A stretch of DNA of 64,000 nt from Bisporella sp. PMI_857 (GCA_021307315.1 JAJSPD010000011.1:248001-312000); one strand, 5' to 3'. Numbered from the stretch's first letter, positions 22,755 to 34,859 are shown. Notes: generated from the letters alone by a model not told the origin. Numbers and translations: made by a program.

Positions 22755-23716
22755 CTAACTAAAGCATAAAAAGTCAACAAGCTTCGTAAGGCCTTTCGGG
22801 TCTTAATAAAAGTGAAGAAGAAAAAAGAAGTATTAAGTAGTATTTCGCGCTAGCAGCTGGCCGAGCTATACTACTGTGCGGTGGACGTAGCTTTAAGCCA
22901 ACTTTAAAGAAAGCTTCGGCTCTATAAACCGTAAGCTTAGGAACGTTACTCTAATAAATGTAGTGGTGGATAAAGCCTTGTTTCCTTAAACTGTAAGCTT
23001 AGGAACGTACTCGCTTGAAAACGTCGCTTATATGTATATTAGTTGAAAAAGCGCCGTTTTTATAATCCGTGCTTATGTGATTTTTCCGGGGCCGGTTAAA
23101 GTTATTAAAATTTTCTTGCTTTGTTTTGTGAAATAAACAAAAGAAATATTCAAAAAAGTGTAATTTTCGTATATTACTAAGCACTTGATTAGTTGTCCAA
23201 ATGCTTTCCGATTTTTGCTTTTATATTCAATTGCTCGACTTTTTTTTTTATGTCTTGAAGATTAAAAAGAATTCTGAAATGTTCGAATTTTTGTCGAAGT
23301 AAATTTTTGGTCAAGCCGTCAGCTGGTATATCGCTTGTAAGCAAATATAAAACTTGGAACGTTCCTTTGCGGTGCTTCTAGCGCAGCTACATATTTTGTA
23401 TGTCGACATGCCGAAGCTTAGTAAAGATTTTTTCGTTTTTTTTTACAATTAATCGGATTGTTTGTTGATTGTCGCAATAAATGTTCCACAGCTTTTCCAG
23501 GTTTAGTTGAATTTTTCTGAAAAAACGCTAAAAAGCTATAGTCTTTTTACTCGTACGCTTTATTCTAAGCAGCTTTGTTTCCGTTGTTAAAATAGTGACT
23601 GTATTTTGTCTAGCTGCTTTTTATACAATTAACTCACCGAATAGTAAAAAAACATATCTTTGTAATAACTTTTTAGTTTTAGAGTTATTCGCGAAAAAAG
23701 CATTCGATGCTATAAT

Positions 23717-23919
23717 TGTCACGGCGCTGGCGCGCCTACAGCTCCTTTATGGCCTAACAGCCCGTAAGGCATCCACATTGGGGATCACGCGGAACGCCAC
23801 GTGGCCCAAACACCTGTATATATGCTTCCCTCTCTGCCTCCATAGTCCTGTAGTTCTATTATTCTCGATTCTTACCCGTATTACTTTGAGCCGTTGCTCT
23901 TATTCTACGTGCCGTGACA
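23717..23919. mobile_element. solo LTR, family D
   Basis: 203 bp from TGTCACGGCGCTGG to CGTGCCGTGACA with inverted termini. It is GC-rich against the AT-rich copia remains around it. No matching target duplication remains (ATAAT and AAGTT). Confidence 0.65.
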
Positions 23920-24281
23920 AAGTTGGTACTGTCCGACGTGCTTTTTTGGCTTTTTTCTTGCAGCTTTTTGCTTAAGCGAGTTGCAAAGCTATGAATTTTG
24001 CGCTTGCGTTTCTTTTTGGATTGTGCCGTTGCTTTTTGTTTTTGGTTTTCGTAATGAGCACTGCTTTTATTCGAAGTATGCTTTAAAGCTTTGTCTACGG
24101 ATTCCTGTGCTTTTCCAACACTTGATGTTTAACTTTGTGTTTAGTTCTGTGATGTTTTTTGCTAAGTATCAATCTCGAAGTGACGCGTTTCACGAGTTGG
24201 CTTCCGATTTGCATTACTACTATTTTTTTCTAAATAGTTTATTTGCTTTTGTTCTCGAGCTGTTGCTTGTTGGTTGCTAAG

Positions 24282-24483
24282 TGTAAGGTGCTGGAGTAGT
24301 GTGGCACAAATCAACTCATATTGAACAAAGACTAATCTCTACCCTTTCTACTACGTCCCGAGTCCCCTACTTATACCCTCCGAACCCCTGGCGGCTCCCT
24401 ACGTGCCCATACATGCCAAGTCTCAGTGCCTTTACCGAGCCCCCTTCATTGCCCCTCAGCACGTGACATCCTGGCGCCTGACA
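24282..24483 (-). mobile_element. solo LTR, family C, copy 1
   Basis: 202 bp from TGTAAGGTGCTGG to GGCGCCTGACA with perfect target duplication CTAAG (24277-24281 and 24484-24488). It is the reverse complement of the copy at 39323-39525. Confidence 0.9.
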
Positions 24484-25081
24484 CTAAGTTTTTGTAAAGC
24501 AAAAAAATCTCTCTTTAACTGCTTTTTGTTTATCCGGTTTAGCTTTGAAGTAAATTCGGAAATCAGAAATTTTTTGTTTTTTGCAAGTGTTTCTTTTGAT
24601 TTTTCGAGCGTTGTTACTCCCGAGTTTTGGCTTCGTAAAGCTTCGCTCGAAAGTTCTGTGCTTTTTTAAAAGTTAAAAGTTTTTTTTGATTGTTAAACAA
24701 ACTTTAAGTCCCGGGACTTTACATTCTTAAAAACAAGTTTAGCGTTCTGAATTTCTTCGCTTTTTTTGATTACTTCGATAATGTCTCGTATAATTCTAAG
24801 TAGTTGACTTTTTACTTTTTCGAATTCTGAAAAGTAAAAAATGTTTTTGTCGAACGTTACATTTCGAGTAGTAATAACTTTGTTAAGCTGAAAAATCCAA
24901 ATTCTGTAAATATTGAAAGTACAGTATTTAACTAAATATCCGATATGTTTTTTTGGTTTTATTTTAAAGTTTTTTTTTTGCTTGTTTGCTTTTTTTTCTT
25001 TCATTAATAAGTATGCGCGCGCTCTATACACATAAATCCCGTTCTAATCCGGTCTTAAGTCGTTAGTAATACGCTTAATAA

Positions 25082-25340
25082 TGTAACAACCGGTATGCCC
25101 AAGGTGCGACACGGAGGCCATGGCACGGGATCAGGAGGCTGAAGATCAGGGTATGAGGGGTTTCAGAGCCGATACGGAGGAGAGTCGGAGTCGCCTATAT
25201 AAGGCCTGCTCCCACTCTCTACAGTTGTTCTTCATGTTTTTGTATCCTTCGTAGGTAGACCTATAAGGCAATCACTGTCAGCCTATTGTACGCACTCCCA
25301 TATGCCTCTATTCTAGCCCGTGATTCCTTGCGTCGTTACA
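25082..25340. mobile_element. solo LTR, family E
   Basis: 259 bp from TGTAACAACCGGTATG to TTGCGTCGTTACA with perfect target duplication AATAA (25077-25081 and 25341-25345). It contains a TATATAAGG TATA-like box at 25196-25204. It interrupts the copia pol remnant. Confidence 0.9.
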
Positions 25341-25499
25341 AATAAGCGCAGAATTATATTACCGGAAGTAGTTGCAGAACTATATGTTTAGCACTTTATT
25401 CGGCGATTTCTACTTGTGAACTTCCGAAAAGCTTTTATTGTACAAGTAAATGTTTGCTAACGCTGTCTTTGGCTATAACTTTTTAAGCAAGTTTGCTTC

Positions 25500-27980
25500 G
25501 AGCTTTATTTTGATCGAGCGTGTAATTGCTTTTTGTCCTGCTTTTTTTGCGCCGCTGTTGCTTTCGTGCATGTACGTCGAAATAAGTTCAATTTCGATGC
25601 TTTCTTTTTTTGCTCACAATTGATATGCCGACTTTTTATTAATAAGGATTATCGACGTGTTATTGTTGTGTCGAATTTTGCAAATTGATAAAGTATACTG
25701 TTTGCTGACTTAATGCTCGAATTGTTTTAAGATATTAAAAATTTGAGTTCTTAACTTGCTTACTATAGCATACTCAAAAAGCTTTTCACTGTACTCGTTT
25801 TTGATCACTAGTAACCAGCAAGCTTTTTGATATTTTTTGACAAAGTCAAATAAATCCCAAGAAATCCTGTAAAACGGCTACGGTAACTTGTGCTTCGATG
25901 TGCAACGGCTTACAACTTGTAATGCGTGCGTTAAAGCACAGTGTTGACAGTTTACTCGCTTTATGCCGTTAATTTTAACGTTTCTTGCATTTCCAACTAA
26001 GTGTTCCAAAGCTGCCGGGCCGAAATGTCCTGCTTTTACATACTACACATACTCGCTGTCAGTTCGCGGATTGAGCTTATTTTTCGATTTTCGGAAGTTT
26101 TGCCTGACTCGTTTTTTTATTGTTGGAAACATTATAATAAAAAGATTCTAAAAGAAAAAGAAATAAAAAGAAAGCAACTTGTATTCTAAGAAAACTATGT
26201 TAAATCAGCGTTTTAGCTTTTTCAACACAACATTTTTTTCTTTTGTTCCAAATTTCAGCGAACAGTCGAAACTTGTATACTAAACTTTAGCATTTCGCAA
26301 ACGAGCTTTCGAAACAATATTAACATGAAATCCATCGACTACCGCAACGTTAAAAGAACCAAATCTTTCGTATTGAGCCTTTTTTTTCCTGCAAAAGCGT
26401 TTTTGATTCTGCGCTTCTCGCGCCCGAGAATAAAGAAGTAGGAGCTTTCTGTTTCCACGCACTTGTTACTTGTTGCTTTTTTGAAAAATCCTGGTTCTAA
26501 AAGTTCCTTTGCATTTACTAAGTGCATAGCACCACAATTGTCCAAAAGAGTGCTTTTAAAAAGCGAGTGTTTCGTGCTTTTAAGCGTTGCGTAAACTTGT
26601 TGGATATTTTCTATAAGTGTTGGATTTATAACCGCTGCGTTTACGGCTCCAGAGAATTTGCTTCCGGAGGAACTTTTTTTTTGCGTGGCATTTTCGTTTT
26701 CTTCAAGCTACTCTTTTTTTCTGAGCTTGAAATGTAAAGCTTTCTATTTCTTTTTTTTAAGCGCTTTTTGATTTTCTCGCATTTAAAGTCCGTTACAGGC
26801 TTTTTGATATAAGCGTTTGTTTTTCCTGTAAGCACGTACTCCAGCAATCCGCAGTTCTGTAGTTACTACTTGTGACTACTCTTTTCTTTGCACAGACAGT
26901 CGTTGAGCTCGCCCGAGCTTTGCCCTGAGTTAGCTTTTGCTTTTTGGTTGTTTGAGCGCTTTCCTAAAGTAGCAAAAATTCCGGGGTTTTTCTTAACTTG
27001 CTTCAGATTGTTTTCGTGAACTAAAGCTGAAAACTATCTGCTGTATTCCTGTAATAATTGTGAAGTCTCGCCGAGCTCGCTTGCGCGAATTAACTTTGCT
27101 AGCTCGGCGCGCGCTTAATCTGGTGCTAGCTTGTACGATAAAGCTTTCAAAAAATCCTTAGTAGCTATAACGCCTTCAACGTCGCTTACTTTGTAGACTT
27201 TCGCCGTTTGATACGCTTTATTCCATTCCGCGTACCAAGTTGCGTAGCTCACTTTCTCTTGTTTGGCCCTTTTCAGCACCGCCCTGTATTTTTCCCTGGC
27301 AGTAGTGTAAATGCTCATTTCCGAAGGTGCCAGTTCCTGCTGCAGTGCTCGTACGAGCGCCTGGAAAGTGTATGTGCTGCTCGCAAAGAGCGACGTAATG
27401 ACGTCGTAAAGGATTGTTTTGTCGACTATATAATGAACCTATTTCTAAACAGCCTGGTATTGATTCGACAAAGCGTTGTAGTACGCTATTCTATCCGTAT
27501 GTTCCTTAAATCGAATATTGTATTCCTTCTTTACATCTGCCAGTGTTGCTAAAACTAGATTGAAAGGTTTATCGGCGGCTAGCTTTCCTAAAGCTTTTTA
27601 TGCTGTATTCGCACGCTCGTAAGTCTTTATTTTTTGTTTCTAGAATGCTAGGCGCATATCTTCAATCCGAAGTTTTTCTTTCCGTTGTTCCAAAGAGTTG
27701 ATAGCGTTTTCGGCTTTTGGATCGATCAAATGCTACACCGACCTTATTCGGGATTGCCACAAAAGCTGGTTGTACTATAGCGGCCAACTCTTTCTGTCCT
27801 TAAGGAGAACTTTTTCTGGCAAAGCTAGAAATAGCCCTGTAGAAAGCTCGTCGCTCATATCGGTGTCGTTGGGGCTGCTTGGGTGATAATGGTTAAAAGA
27901 AGTCAAATAACAAAAGCTACGTTCTAAACGAGCACAACGTGCGGATTCGGAAGCTTTAATAGCTGCAGACCGGGCTCATA
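25500..27980 (-). pseudogene. copia gag-pol remnant (gag, protease, integrase)
   Basis: The minus strand shows gag (YRAVLKRAKQEKVSYATWY, about 27.3-27.1 kb), then the protease and gag-pre-integrase zone (DNCGAMHLVNAKELLEPG at 26.5 kb, FAGKKRLNTKDLVLL), the pre-integrase zinc segment near 26.0 kb, and integrase (TYMHESNSGAKKAGQKAI near 25.57 kb). In functional relatives the last block carries the catalytic Glu, here Lys (GAA to AAA). An integrase Asp appears as Asn near 25.8 kb. Many stops are present. Reverse transcriptase and RNase H would lie at 25.4-21.7 kb but are not recognisable between the nested LTRs. Confidence 0.7.
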
Positions 27981-28166
27981 ACTGTTGCGTTGTGTACGTG
28001 AATTCAATAAAGCGTAGCAGAGAGTGTATTGTAGCTCGTAAAGCTGTAGGTCAATACAGGTAAAAAGGTTGAATTGAGTTCTAAGTACAAAGAGAAACTA
28101 TCGCGTAATATAAAGCTTCCCGCACGTGATGACTAGTCGCTTAGAGCACACCGCCAAGAGGCGGGG

Positions 28167-28215
28167 CCTACAGCTCGGCGGGTGTAGAAAAAACTTCCGT
28201 GGGTGTAGAAAATGA
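28167..28215 (+). repeat. left TIR of the 5.84-kb transposon
   Basis: It contains two offset copies of GTGTAGAAAA (GGCGGGTGTAGAAAAAAC, then CGTGGGTGTAGAAAATGAC), matched in reverse at 33957-34004. The internal direct repeats may be transposase-binding sites. Confidence 0.85.
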
Positions 28216-28533
28216 CTGTGCGTAAAATGATGACTAAAACCTACACCCAGCGAGATTTTCTTGGCAACCCGTATTAGTACTAGGCGTAAGCTTTAATTGG
28301 ACGTATGCTTAACATATGCTGAGCATAAACCTTAATTAGAGTGCTACGCGTTAGGAAAGCGCGCCTTGGTAAGTAAAGCTAGTCCCAATATGGCAGGCCC
28401 GGCATAAGCCATGCACATCCCCCACCATCTTCTTTTCTTTTTTCTTTTCTTCCTTTCTCAAACAACAGCATACTAAGTATACGCCCACTATATTCCTAAT
28501 ATATGTGATCATTAGCTAACGGGTCTACAGTAT

Positions 28534-30193
28534 ATGCCCAACATGTCTTCTGCACACTTTGACAATGCCGCTGTCACTGGTGCCACAAACCCTAGTGCCT
28601 TTAGTTATCATTATGGTGAGCATATGCAAACACGCGTTGCAACACATACTAAGCATATGCAGGCCCTATCTCTAATAACAACATTGGCTGGCTTTTTGCG
28701 CGTCAACAAGAACATATTGACAATGGAGAATCAGGTAAGGATGTGCTTAGCATATGTTGAGAACACACTGACAAATAATAGCCCGTAATGCTCTTAATGT
28801 TACTGTTGATGACAACGCCGGTAAACACAACCCAGTTTACATTTTGCATGTGTTATGCATATGCTAACAGTGACAAGATTCCTTAAATGCTGCTGTTCAT
28901 TTTTCATTTATCAACACAGGCGTGTAAGTAGCATGTACTTATTACAGGCTTAGCACATGCTGACAATATACAGTTGTGGTATTGACGTAGGTGGTAGTAC
29001 AATGTGTGGTATCACTTTTGCTGCTTAACCTGCAGTATGTATTTAGCACAGTGACAGCATATACTCAGCTAATGCTATGTAGTTCCGCCGTCACTTTCGC
29101 AATGCTTATCTTGGTGCTAGTAAATATAAATATTTGTCAAAGCGGAGATGCAGCGCATATACTAACTTTATGCAGTTACCAACCCCAGCCGTGTCAATAC
29201 TAGTATTCAAGAGACAGTCGCTGGTCAAAAGTCAGTTTAATACATGTTTTGCATATGCTCAGCTGATACTTTGCTAGTGCTATCAAGTTGTACGTGCGAT
29301 CTGGTGGTTAGCGCAATGCCGACTTTGCTTTTGAACTCGGGTAAGTGTATGTTAACACTATGCTCCGCATATGCTTATTTTATAGACGTGGCCCCCCTGG
29401 AGGATTTATTGATCGCTATGCTATTACATGCGAAGAGATTGCGTAAGTCTGGCATGTGTTTTGCATAAGCTCCGCTAATGCTTACAGCCGTAATGATGCT
29501 GCTTTTGCTTCCAACTTTGGTACTCATTTTTATCGCTTAGTACGTTAATATAAGCTACACATATATTGAACATATGCGTGTTTTCTTTTTTTCCTCTGCT
29601 ATATATACTGCCATTTATACACACACATATATATATATACATACTTATTATTTAGCCTCAAATTAAATTGAAAGTCAAAAGAAAATTTGACAATACTTTC
29701 TCTGATATTTTTATAAACGTTGTATCCAGCACGTTAACACAAACACAACATATGCTTAGCACAACTACAACTGCAATACTTCATAAACAATTTCAACCAG
29801 TTGAGTTGATTCACATTTTGATTTAACCTAATTCAGCATACTTTTAGCATATGCTAACATTACTTCAGCTTATTGCTATTTTATTTTCTTTAGCTAAACG
29901 CAAAGTCAGTATTCACTTTGCATATATTAAGCATATACTAACAATATACTAGCGTAGCAATGATCTTTCTTAAAGTCTTGAGTCTCCTACCCGTAATAAA
30001 GGCAGTAAGTATGAATGAGACATATACTACGCATATGCTGACTTTATATTCAGAAAAGAAGTCTCGATCAGCCGTTAAGCTTACTATTGGTCCTGGCAGC
30101 CGTAAGTCCTATATATGTTATGTATAAGCTCCGCTGATACTAACAGGCAAATCTACCCGTACTCGTGCTTTTGCTGCTGCCAATGAGGCATAA
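28534..30193 (+). CDS. accessory transposon gene of unknown function with about 12 micro-introns
   Basis: Exon 1 (28534-28615) starts MPNMSSAHFDNAAVTG. Introns 28616-28662, 28735-28781 and 28821-28870 all fall in phase 1 and give HYG, then ISNNNIGWLFARQQEH, then NALNVTVDDNA. Further introns are 28924-28973, 29035-29082, 29120-29175, 29231-29277, 29341-29385, 29443-29487, 29905-29952, 30005-30053 and 30102-30146. The last exons read GGFIDRYAITCEEI, DAAFASNFGTHFYRL and SRKSTRTRAFAAANEA before TAA at 30191. Exon order between 28.9 and 29.9 kb is uncertain. The protein has no known domain; the C-terminus is basic (KKSRSAVK, RKSTRTR), which could mean nucleic-acid binding. Confidence 0.5.
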
Positions 30194-30391
30194 ATTGTGC
30201 ATATAACTAGCATGTGCAGCGATTTTGGCGCTTTAAGCTTTGTTAGTTTTTTAATGAATTTTATTCTTTGAAATTGTGTATAAAGTATGCTTAGCATATA
30301 CTTGTAATGTAAAATGCCATTCTTGATTTTTTAACTCCAAATGTGTATACCCGGGATACAGTGTGCATATGCTCTCTAGTGCTATAGCTAT

Positions 30392-33300
30392 TTATGATTC
30401 TAGTTCTTTCAATTCTTGTAACAAACGTTGCTTTTTTAACCGTAATCGCTGTGCTTCTCTAACATCTTTTAATCGCCGTTTTAAAGCTCGAACGCGATTT
30501 GTTGCCAACTGATTTTCTTGTGATAATGCTGATAGGCGGATGCTGCGTTGGCTGCGCATAAATTCAGCATATACTGGACTTGAAGCTCGAGATATCTAAT
30601 GATTACTATTATTAAATATACTTGATTCATTGTCAGATAAAGCAAGAACTGAACTTTGCCTAGCTTGAACTTCAGGTGTGTTATAAGGATTAGTAGGATT
30701 AAATGGCAAATAAGTACGTTGTTGTCGAGAAGCAGCTGCTTTTTTATGTATACGCTTTGCATATGTTAAATATATACTAGTCAAAATTCAAGCTACTTAC
30801 TTTTTTTGCGCTCAATTGTTTTAATACGAGCTTGATAGCTTTGATTTCTCTATGTATACTAACACTAGTAGTTTTTTGTATATCTTTTTGAGCAAAAACA
30901 TTAACTGTGTGTTGTTTAAGCCAGGTATATTGTTAGTATATGTACAGTATATGCGCCAGCTTTACTTACTTTAATATAGTATTTAATAAAGACGTTTTTC
31001 TTTCAGCAAAGTTATTGTCTTTAAAATGACTACTTTTACTAATACTAGTGTGTTTCCGAGCGTATATCCAATATTCGAAAAGCACTTTTGACTCTCTTTT
31101 TGTAAGGCCTGATATAATCTATAGCGCTTGTTTACTACGTATTTATGTCGTAAGCTCAGGATATTCTTGCATATGCTGGCTATACGTTCTAGCAACTTTG
31201 TTTTTGATTCAGCTGTTTATAAGCGTTCGGGCAATTCATAGCGAATAGGATGCTAAGGCTACTTTTTTGCAAAGTTGCGTTTTACATGAAGGCACAAAAC
31301 ACTAATACATATTGCAAATGCTTAGCTTAGCTTCGACTTGGATCAAGTGACCGAAAGTAATTTTCAAGCTGGATATGTTCAGTATATGTTCGTATATGCA
31401 TAGTATATGCTTACTTTTTGCTTGCTTTTTACACATGTTTAAACCAATTGTGCGAATAGAATTTTCAGCTTGATGTATATGCAAAACTTAACTGGCTGCC
31501 GAGATACTTTTGCTAAAGTTTGAAATATAAAAGTAAAAAGTTTAAAATACTTAAACTAGTATTTTTATTTGTAAATGCATATGTATATACATATAATCTT
31601 ACTACTATAAGCTTTATATAAGCTGGGCATATGTTCAACTTACGTTTAGCATTATTATCAGCTAGAAATCGAAAATAAATTAATATTTCCAGCTACTATT
31701 TTGAAAGATAAGTCAATTTTAATAGCAGTTGTTTGAGCAAAAGTTTTTGCTTGTTGAAAAGTACAACAAACAATAATGAAATGCTTTAGATTTAAGCGTT
31801 TGATCATTTTAATCCATCGTTCGTTATTAGGCAAATGTTTTTCGATAGAATATTCACGCTCAACACTTGCTGAGTGTAAGTATAGCATATGCTTCGCATA
31901 AATTCAACTTACCAGCGTAACTAGTTCTTGCCGGGTATTCTATTAATCTTTGCTTGCGTATTAATGCAGTTAGTCGATCTGATATATTTAAGCTGGCATA
32001 AATAGCTTGTAAAGTACTAGCGTTATACATATGTAATAACGAAGTATATGCAGGCGAAAGAATAAACCGTTCTATAGTATAATGTTAGCATGTAGTCAGT
32101 ATATGCTTAGCTCAGTGTTAATATACGCGCGGTTGTGTCCAATACTTCTCTACGCTCTAAAACAGCTATTACATTATCGGCTATATCTTTTGGCATACGA
32201 GTAGGATATGGCGGGTGATGATCATGAAAACCACGTGCTACTAAGCATACATATGGATGTCGATACATATTTAGTGGTATATAAAGATCAAATAATGCTT
32301 CGCATTTATAAATAAGAACTTTGCTTGATTCTTGTGATAGTTATGCTTGTATATGATCAGCATATGTTTAGCACTTGCTTATGATATGTTTAGAAAGCTT
32401 ACCGCATTTTGTTTTTTTTTCTGTTATTTGGCCTATATAAGTACATGTATTTTGATTAAAGTTTTGCCTTTGATAAATTAAGGTCTTTAAATGATTTAAG
32501 TCTAATCTAGAAGTAGTTGCTGGAATTGACTGTGCTGTATGCTATAGTTCGTGGTCTGAGTTATTAGAACATTCAATAAAAGTAATCTAGTTATAGTCAG
32601 CATATGCTAAACATATAAACAGCATTTGCTTACTCTATTTCTAATAAACATTTCAAGCTTTTGCTTTTTGCAAGTATATTCATTATTGTTGAATTTGCAA
32701 TGGCTTTTATTAGTTTGTTGCCAGTTTTGCATAAATGCATAATAATATGCGTTTGTTAAAGCATATATTTTTTGAAATATCGGTAAATCAATATATTTTG
32801 ATGTATATCGATTTCGTAAATCATTAATATGCTTTAGCTTAACGTCGTTATATGCTGAGTTTATGCTGAGTATATACTCGTGAGCAAATTCACAATATTT
32901 AATGCCGCTGCAACGATATGATCGATGCCAGGCTTTTTGTTTTTCTCTTTTTTCATTTTTACTTAGAATATCTAATTTCACAATATTGAAATTCGTTTTT
33001 GTATGTGAAAATTGAATTTATTATTGCAATTAATAATGTGTACAAGCAGAGTATATGCTATACATACTTTAGACATAATTTGCGTTGATGCTTTATACAC
33101 CTGAGTCTTAGTTGCTAACAATTCAAATAATGGCTTATTTAAATGAATAAAATGTGCAACTTTTGTACTGGTTGTTTTCGGGTAGCTAAGCATATCTATG
33201 TGATTTATTACTTTTTCAACTATTACTTTAGAACGGCTATTTGAGCTTATAATACAGCCGAATTTATAAGCTGTGCTTTGTATATAGTCAGCATGTGTTC

Positions 33301-33560
33301 AAGATATGCTGGCATATGTACTCACTTAAAGGCCACTTATATCAAGAATATCAGGCTTTAATTCACTTTTTTCGAAAGAACTACTAGACTCTGAGCGACA
33401 AGATGAATAATTGCTTTTTTGAGCAACTTTATTATTCTCGTTTAAAGAAGTTTCTTGAATCTATATTATTAACATAAGGTCAGCATATGCAAAACATATG
33501 TAAGACATCTTTAACCTATTATTACTTACTGGCAAGCTATTTACTTATCGCAATACGTTC
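30392..33560 (-). pseudogene. transposase of the 5.84-kb element, intron-rich and decayed
   Basis: Read on the minus strand: RSYRCSGIKYCEFAHEY and CLVARGFHDHHPPYPTRMP form a CxxxxC...HxH zinc pattern. Next are QRFILSPAYTSLL and SDRLTALIRKQRL, a DDE-type block with an Asp (QTTAIKIDLSFKIVAG), then HIHQAENSIRTIGL with NMCKKQA, LENYFRSLDPSRS and a coiled-coil tail ending NQLATNRVRALKRRL...LQELKELES. Introns (minus) include 33461-33528, 33276-33325, 32587-32633, 32331-32402, 32072-32126, 31870-31912, 31605-31643, 31369-31414, 30905-30969 and 30739-30800. Stops interrupt at the end of the 33.4-kb exon, in the 31.5-31.3 kb exons and before the last exon. An Asn stands where relatives are expected to have Asp ('LDMC'), so it is probably dead. 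Confidence 0.65.
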
Positions 33561-33956
33561 TTATTTACAGAAATAGACATTTTGGCCTTTATTGAAATAG
33601 TAAATAACTAGAAAGTTTGTTTTCAATAGAAAGATTTCTCAAGAATATGGTGCAAATGTGTGAAGCATAAGTTCTGCATATGTTGAAGAGTACTTCTCTT
33701 TCTTTTAATATATGTAGCTTCAACCCTTTTTTTTCCTTTTTCTTTTTCTTTTCTTTTTTTGGCATATGCATAATTCAATTTCTTTTAGCTTGTTATATTA
33801 TTATTTTTTAATTGCTTATACATTAAGCTTAATATTGTAATTTAACTAAGAAATTGCCCAAGCATATGCTCAAAATATGCCTTCCTACAGCTAGGGGGGC
33901 CTTGCTTAGCGTTACAGGGTAAAAATTTTCTACACCCACGGAGTTACTTTTTTCCG

Positions 33957-34004
33957 GTCATTTTCTACACCCACGGAAGTTTTTTCTACACCCGCCGAGC
34001 TGTA
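33957..34004 (-). repeat. right TIR of the 5.84-kb transposon
   Basis: Reverse complement of the left TIR with essentially no difference in the 48-bp core. A third, partial TTTTCTACACCCACGGAG copy lies just inside at 33927-33944. Confidence 0.85.
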
Positions 34005-34078
34005 ACCCGCAAGAAGGCGGTGAGCTCAACCGAGCTTCGCCTTGGCAATTCAGGGGCGCTGCCTTACATAATAGGTGT

Positions 34079-34601
34079 TTAAGCATAGACCCAAGCCAAC
34101 AGAAGGCAATCCCCCAAGAGACCTAGACCGACAGGGGAGGCAGCCCCTAGGGGTAGGAGCTTCTGTAGGGGAAGCTTTGAGGTCACGTGATGAGGTTCAT
34201 GGATGAGTCGCTGCATGGGCTTGAGGGGCTTGGGACGAGCCAGGCGAGCCGTACTTTCCTATGTCTATAAAACGGCCTACGTTCCTGTATTTAGGTTGAA
34301 CTCCTTATAGTTCAACAAGCTATCATAGCTTAGTTATTGAATCTATTGCTTATTATTTCAAAGAGACTATATTTGTTATCCCACAACTTGATATTCTCTT
34401 CTCCATATCAAGACCATTACTCTAGGAAGGACAATCCTCACGCAACTATTGATACAGCGCTGCACCACTGTTAAGGGTCAGGTGGGCGTGACAGAGCAAA
34501 TGGACTCTAAAGAAAGATAATAGGATTCTCTTATAACTATCTTTCTTAAGTTCAAGACTGATAACTGAAGAACTGAGTTCCTCCTGCGTATCGACTGGGG
34601 T
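34079..34601. other. right flank of the copia element, repeat-like
   Basis: It contains a CTATAAAACGG TATA-like word at about 34264 and a TCACGTGATGAGG word echoed at 34636, but no termini or genes could be defined. Confidence 0.35.
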
Positions 34602-34859
34602 TTGTGTGCGTTCCGGAATCCGATCCCGGAAAACCACGTGATGAGACTTCCTAGGCCTTACATTGGCAACGTAGTATCTTTACCAATTTACAAGTCATTG
34701 CCGGATAGCATCAATCTTCAGATGCTAAAATCAGCATTTCAGCATAATATAGATAACAAACAAGAATTACCGAATATAAAGGTCCTAGAATCGGGCCTGG
34801 TGAATATACAAGATAATCATTATGAAGGCCCGTTATCAGGACCTCCGTCCTGCGTCTAA
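34602..34859 (+). other. short open frame of unclear status
   Basis: An 86-codon frame containing RLPRPYIGNVVSLPIYKSLP. The wording recalls the C-terminal part of BAHD-type acyltransferases but is too short to claim. It may be a gene remnant. Confidence 0.25.

Larger units (their letters stand above)
28167..34006. mobile_element. 5.84-kb TIR DNA transposon with two convergent intron-rich genes
   Basis: The termini are 48-bp inverted repeats (TACAGCTCGGCGGGTGTAG...) set into the 5' LTR of the copia element. The LTR word CCGCCAAGAGGCGG appears on the left side and an altered copy (CCCGCAAGAAGGCGG) on the right, a probable imperfect target duplication. Inside are a plus gene (28534-30193) and a minus transposase gene (33560-30392) with about 200 bp between their 3' ends. 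Nearly every intron carries a GCATATGC-like word. The zinc motif and DDE-like pattern of the transposase recall Mutator-like elements, but the superfamily is inferred. Confidence 0.85.
21222..34073 (-). mobile_element. decayed Ty1/copia retrotransposon with nested insertions
   Basis: LTRs lie at 21222-21456 and 27983-28166 plus 34007-34073. The perfect target duplication GGTGT flanks the whole at 21217-21221 and 34074-34078. Protein remnants run on the minus strand: gag, protease, pre-integrase and integrase (25.5-27.9 kb). The 5' LTR is the right-hand copy. Removing the 5.84-kb DNA transposon in that LTR and the four solo LTRs in the body leaves about 6 kb. A TTATGAGCCC word next to the 5' LTR could be a primer-binding site. 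Many stops and G-to-A changes fit RIP. Confidence 0.85.

Noticed and set aside
28270..33870. CRISPR-like or satellite reading of the regularly spaced GCATATGC words
   Set aside because: Spacing varies, the words are short and diverged, and they coincide with intron positions rather than a repeat-spacer array.
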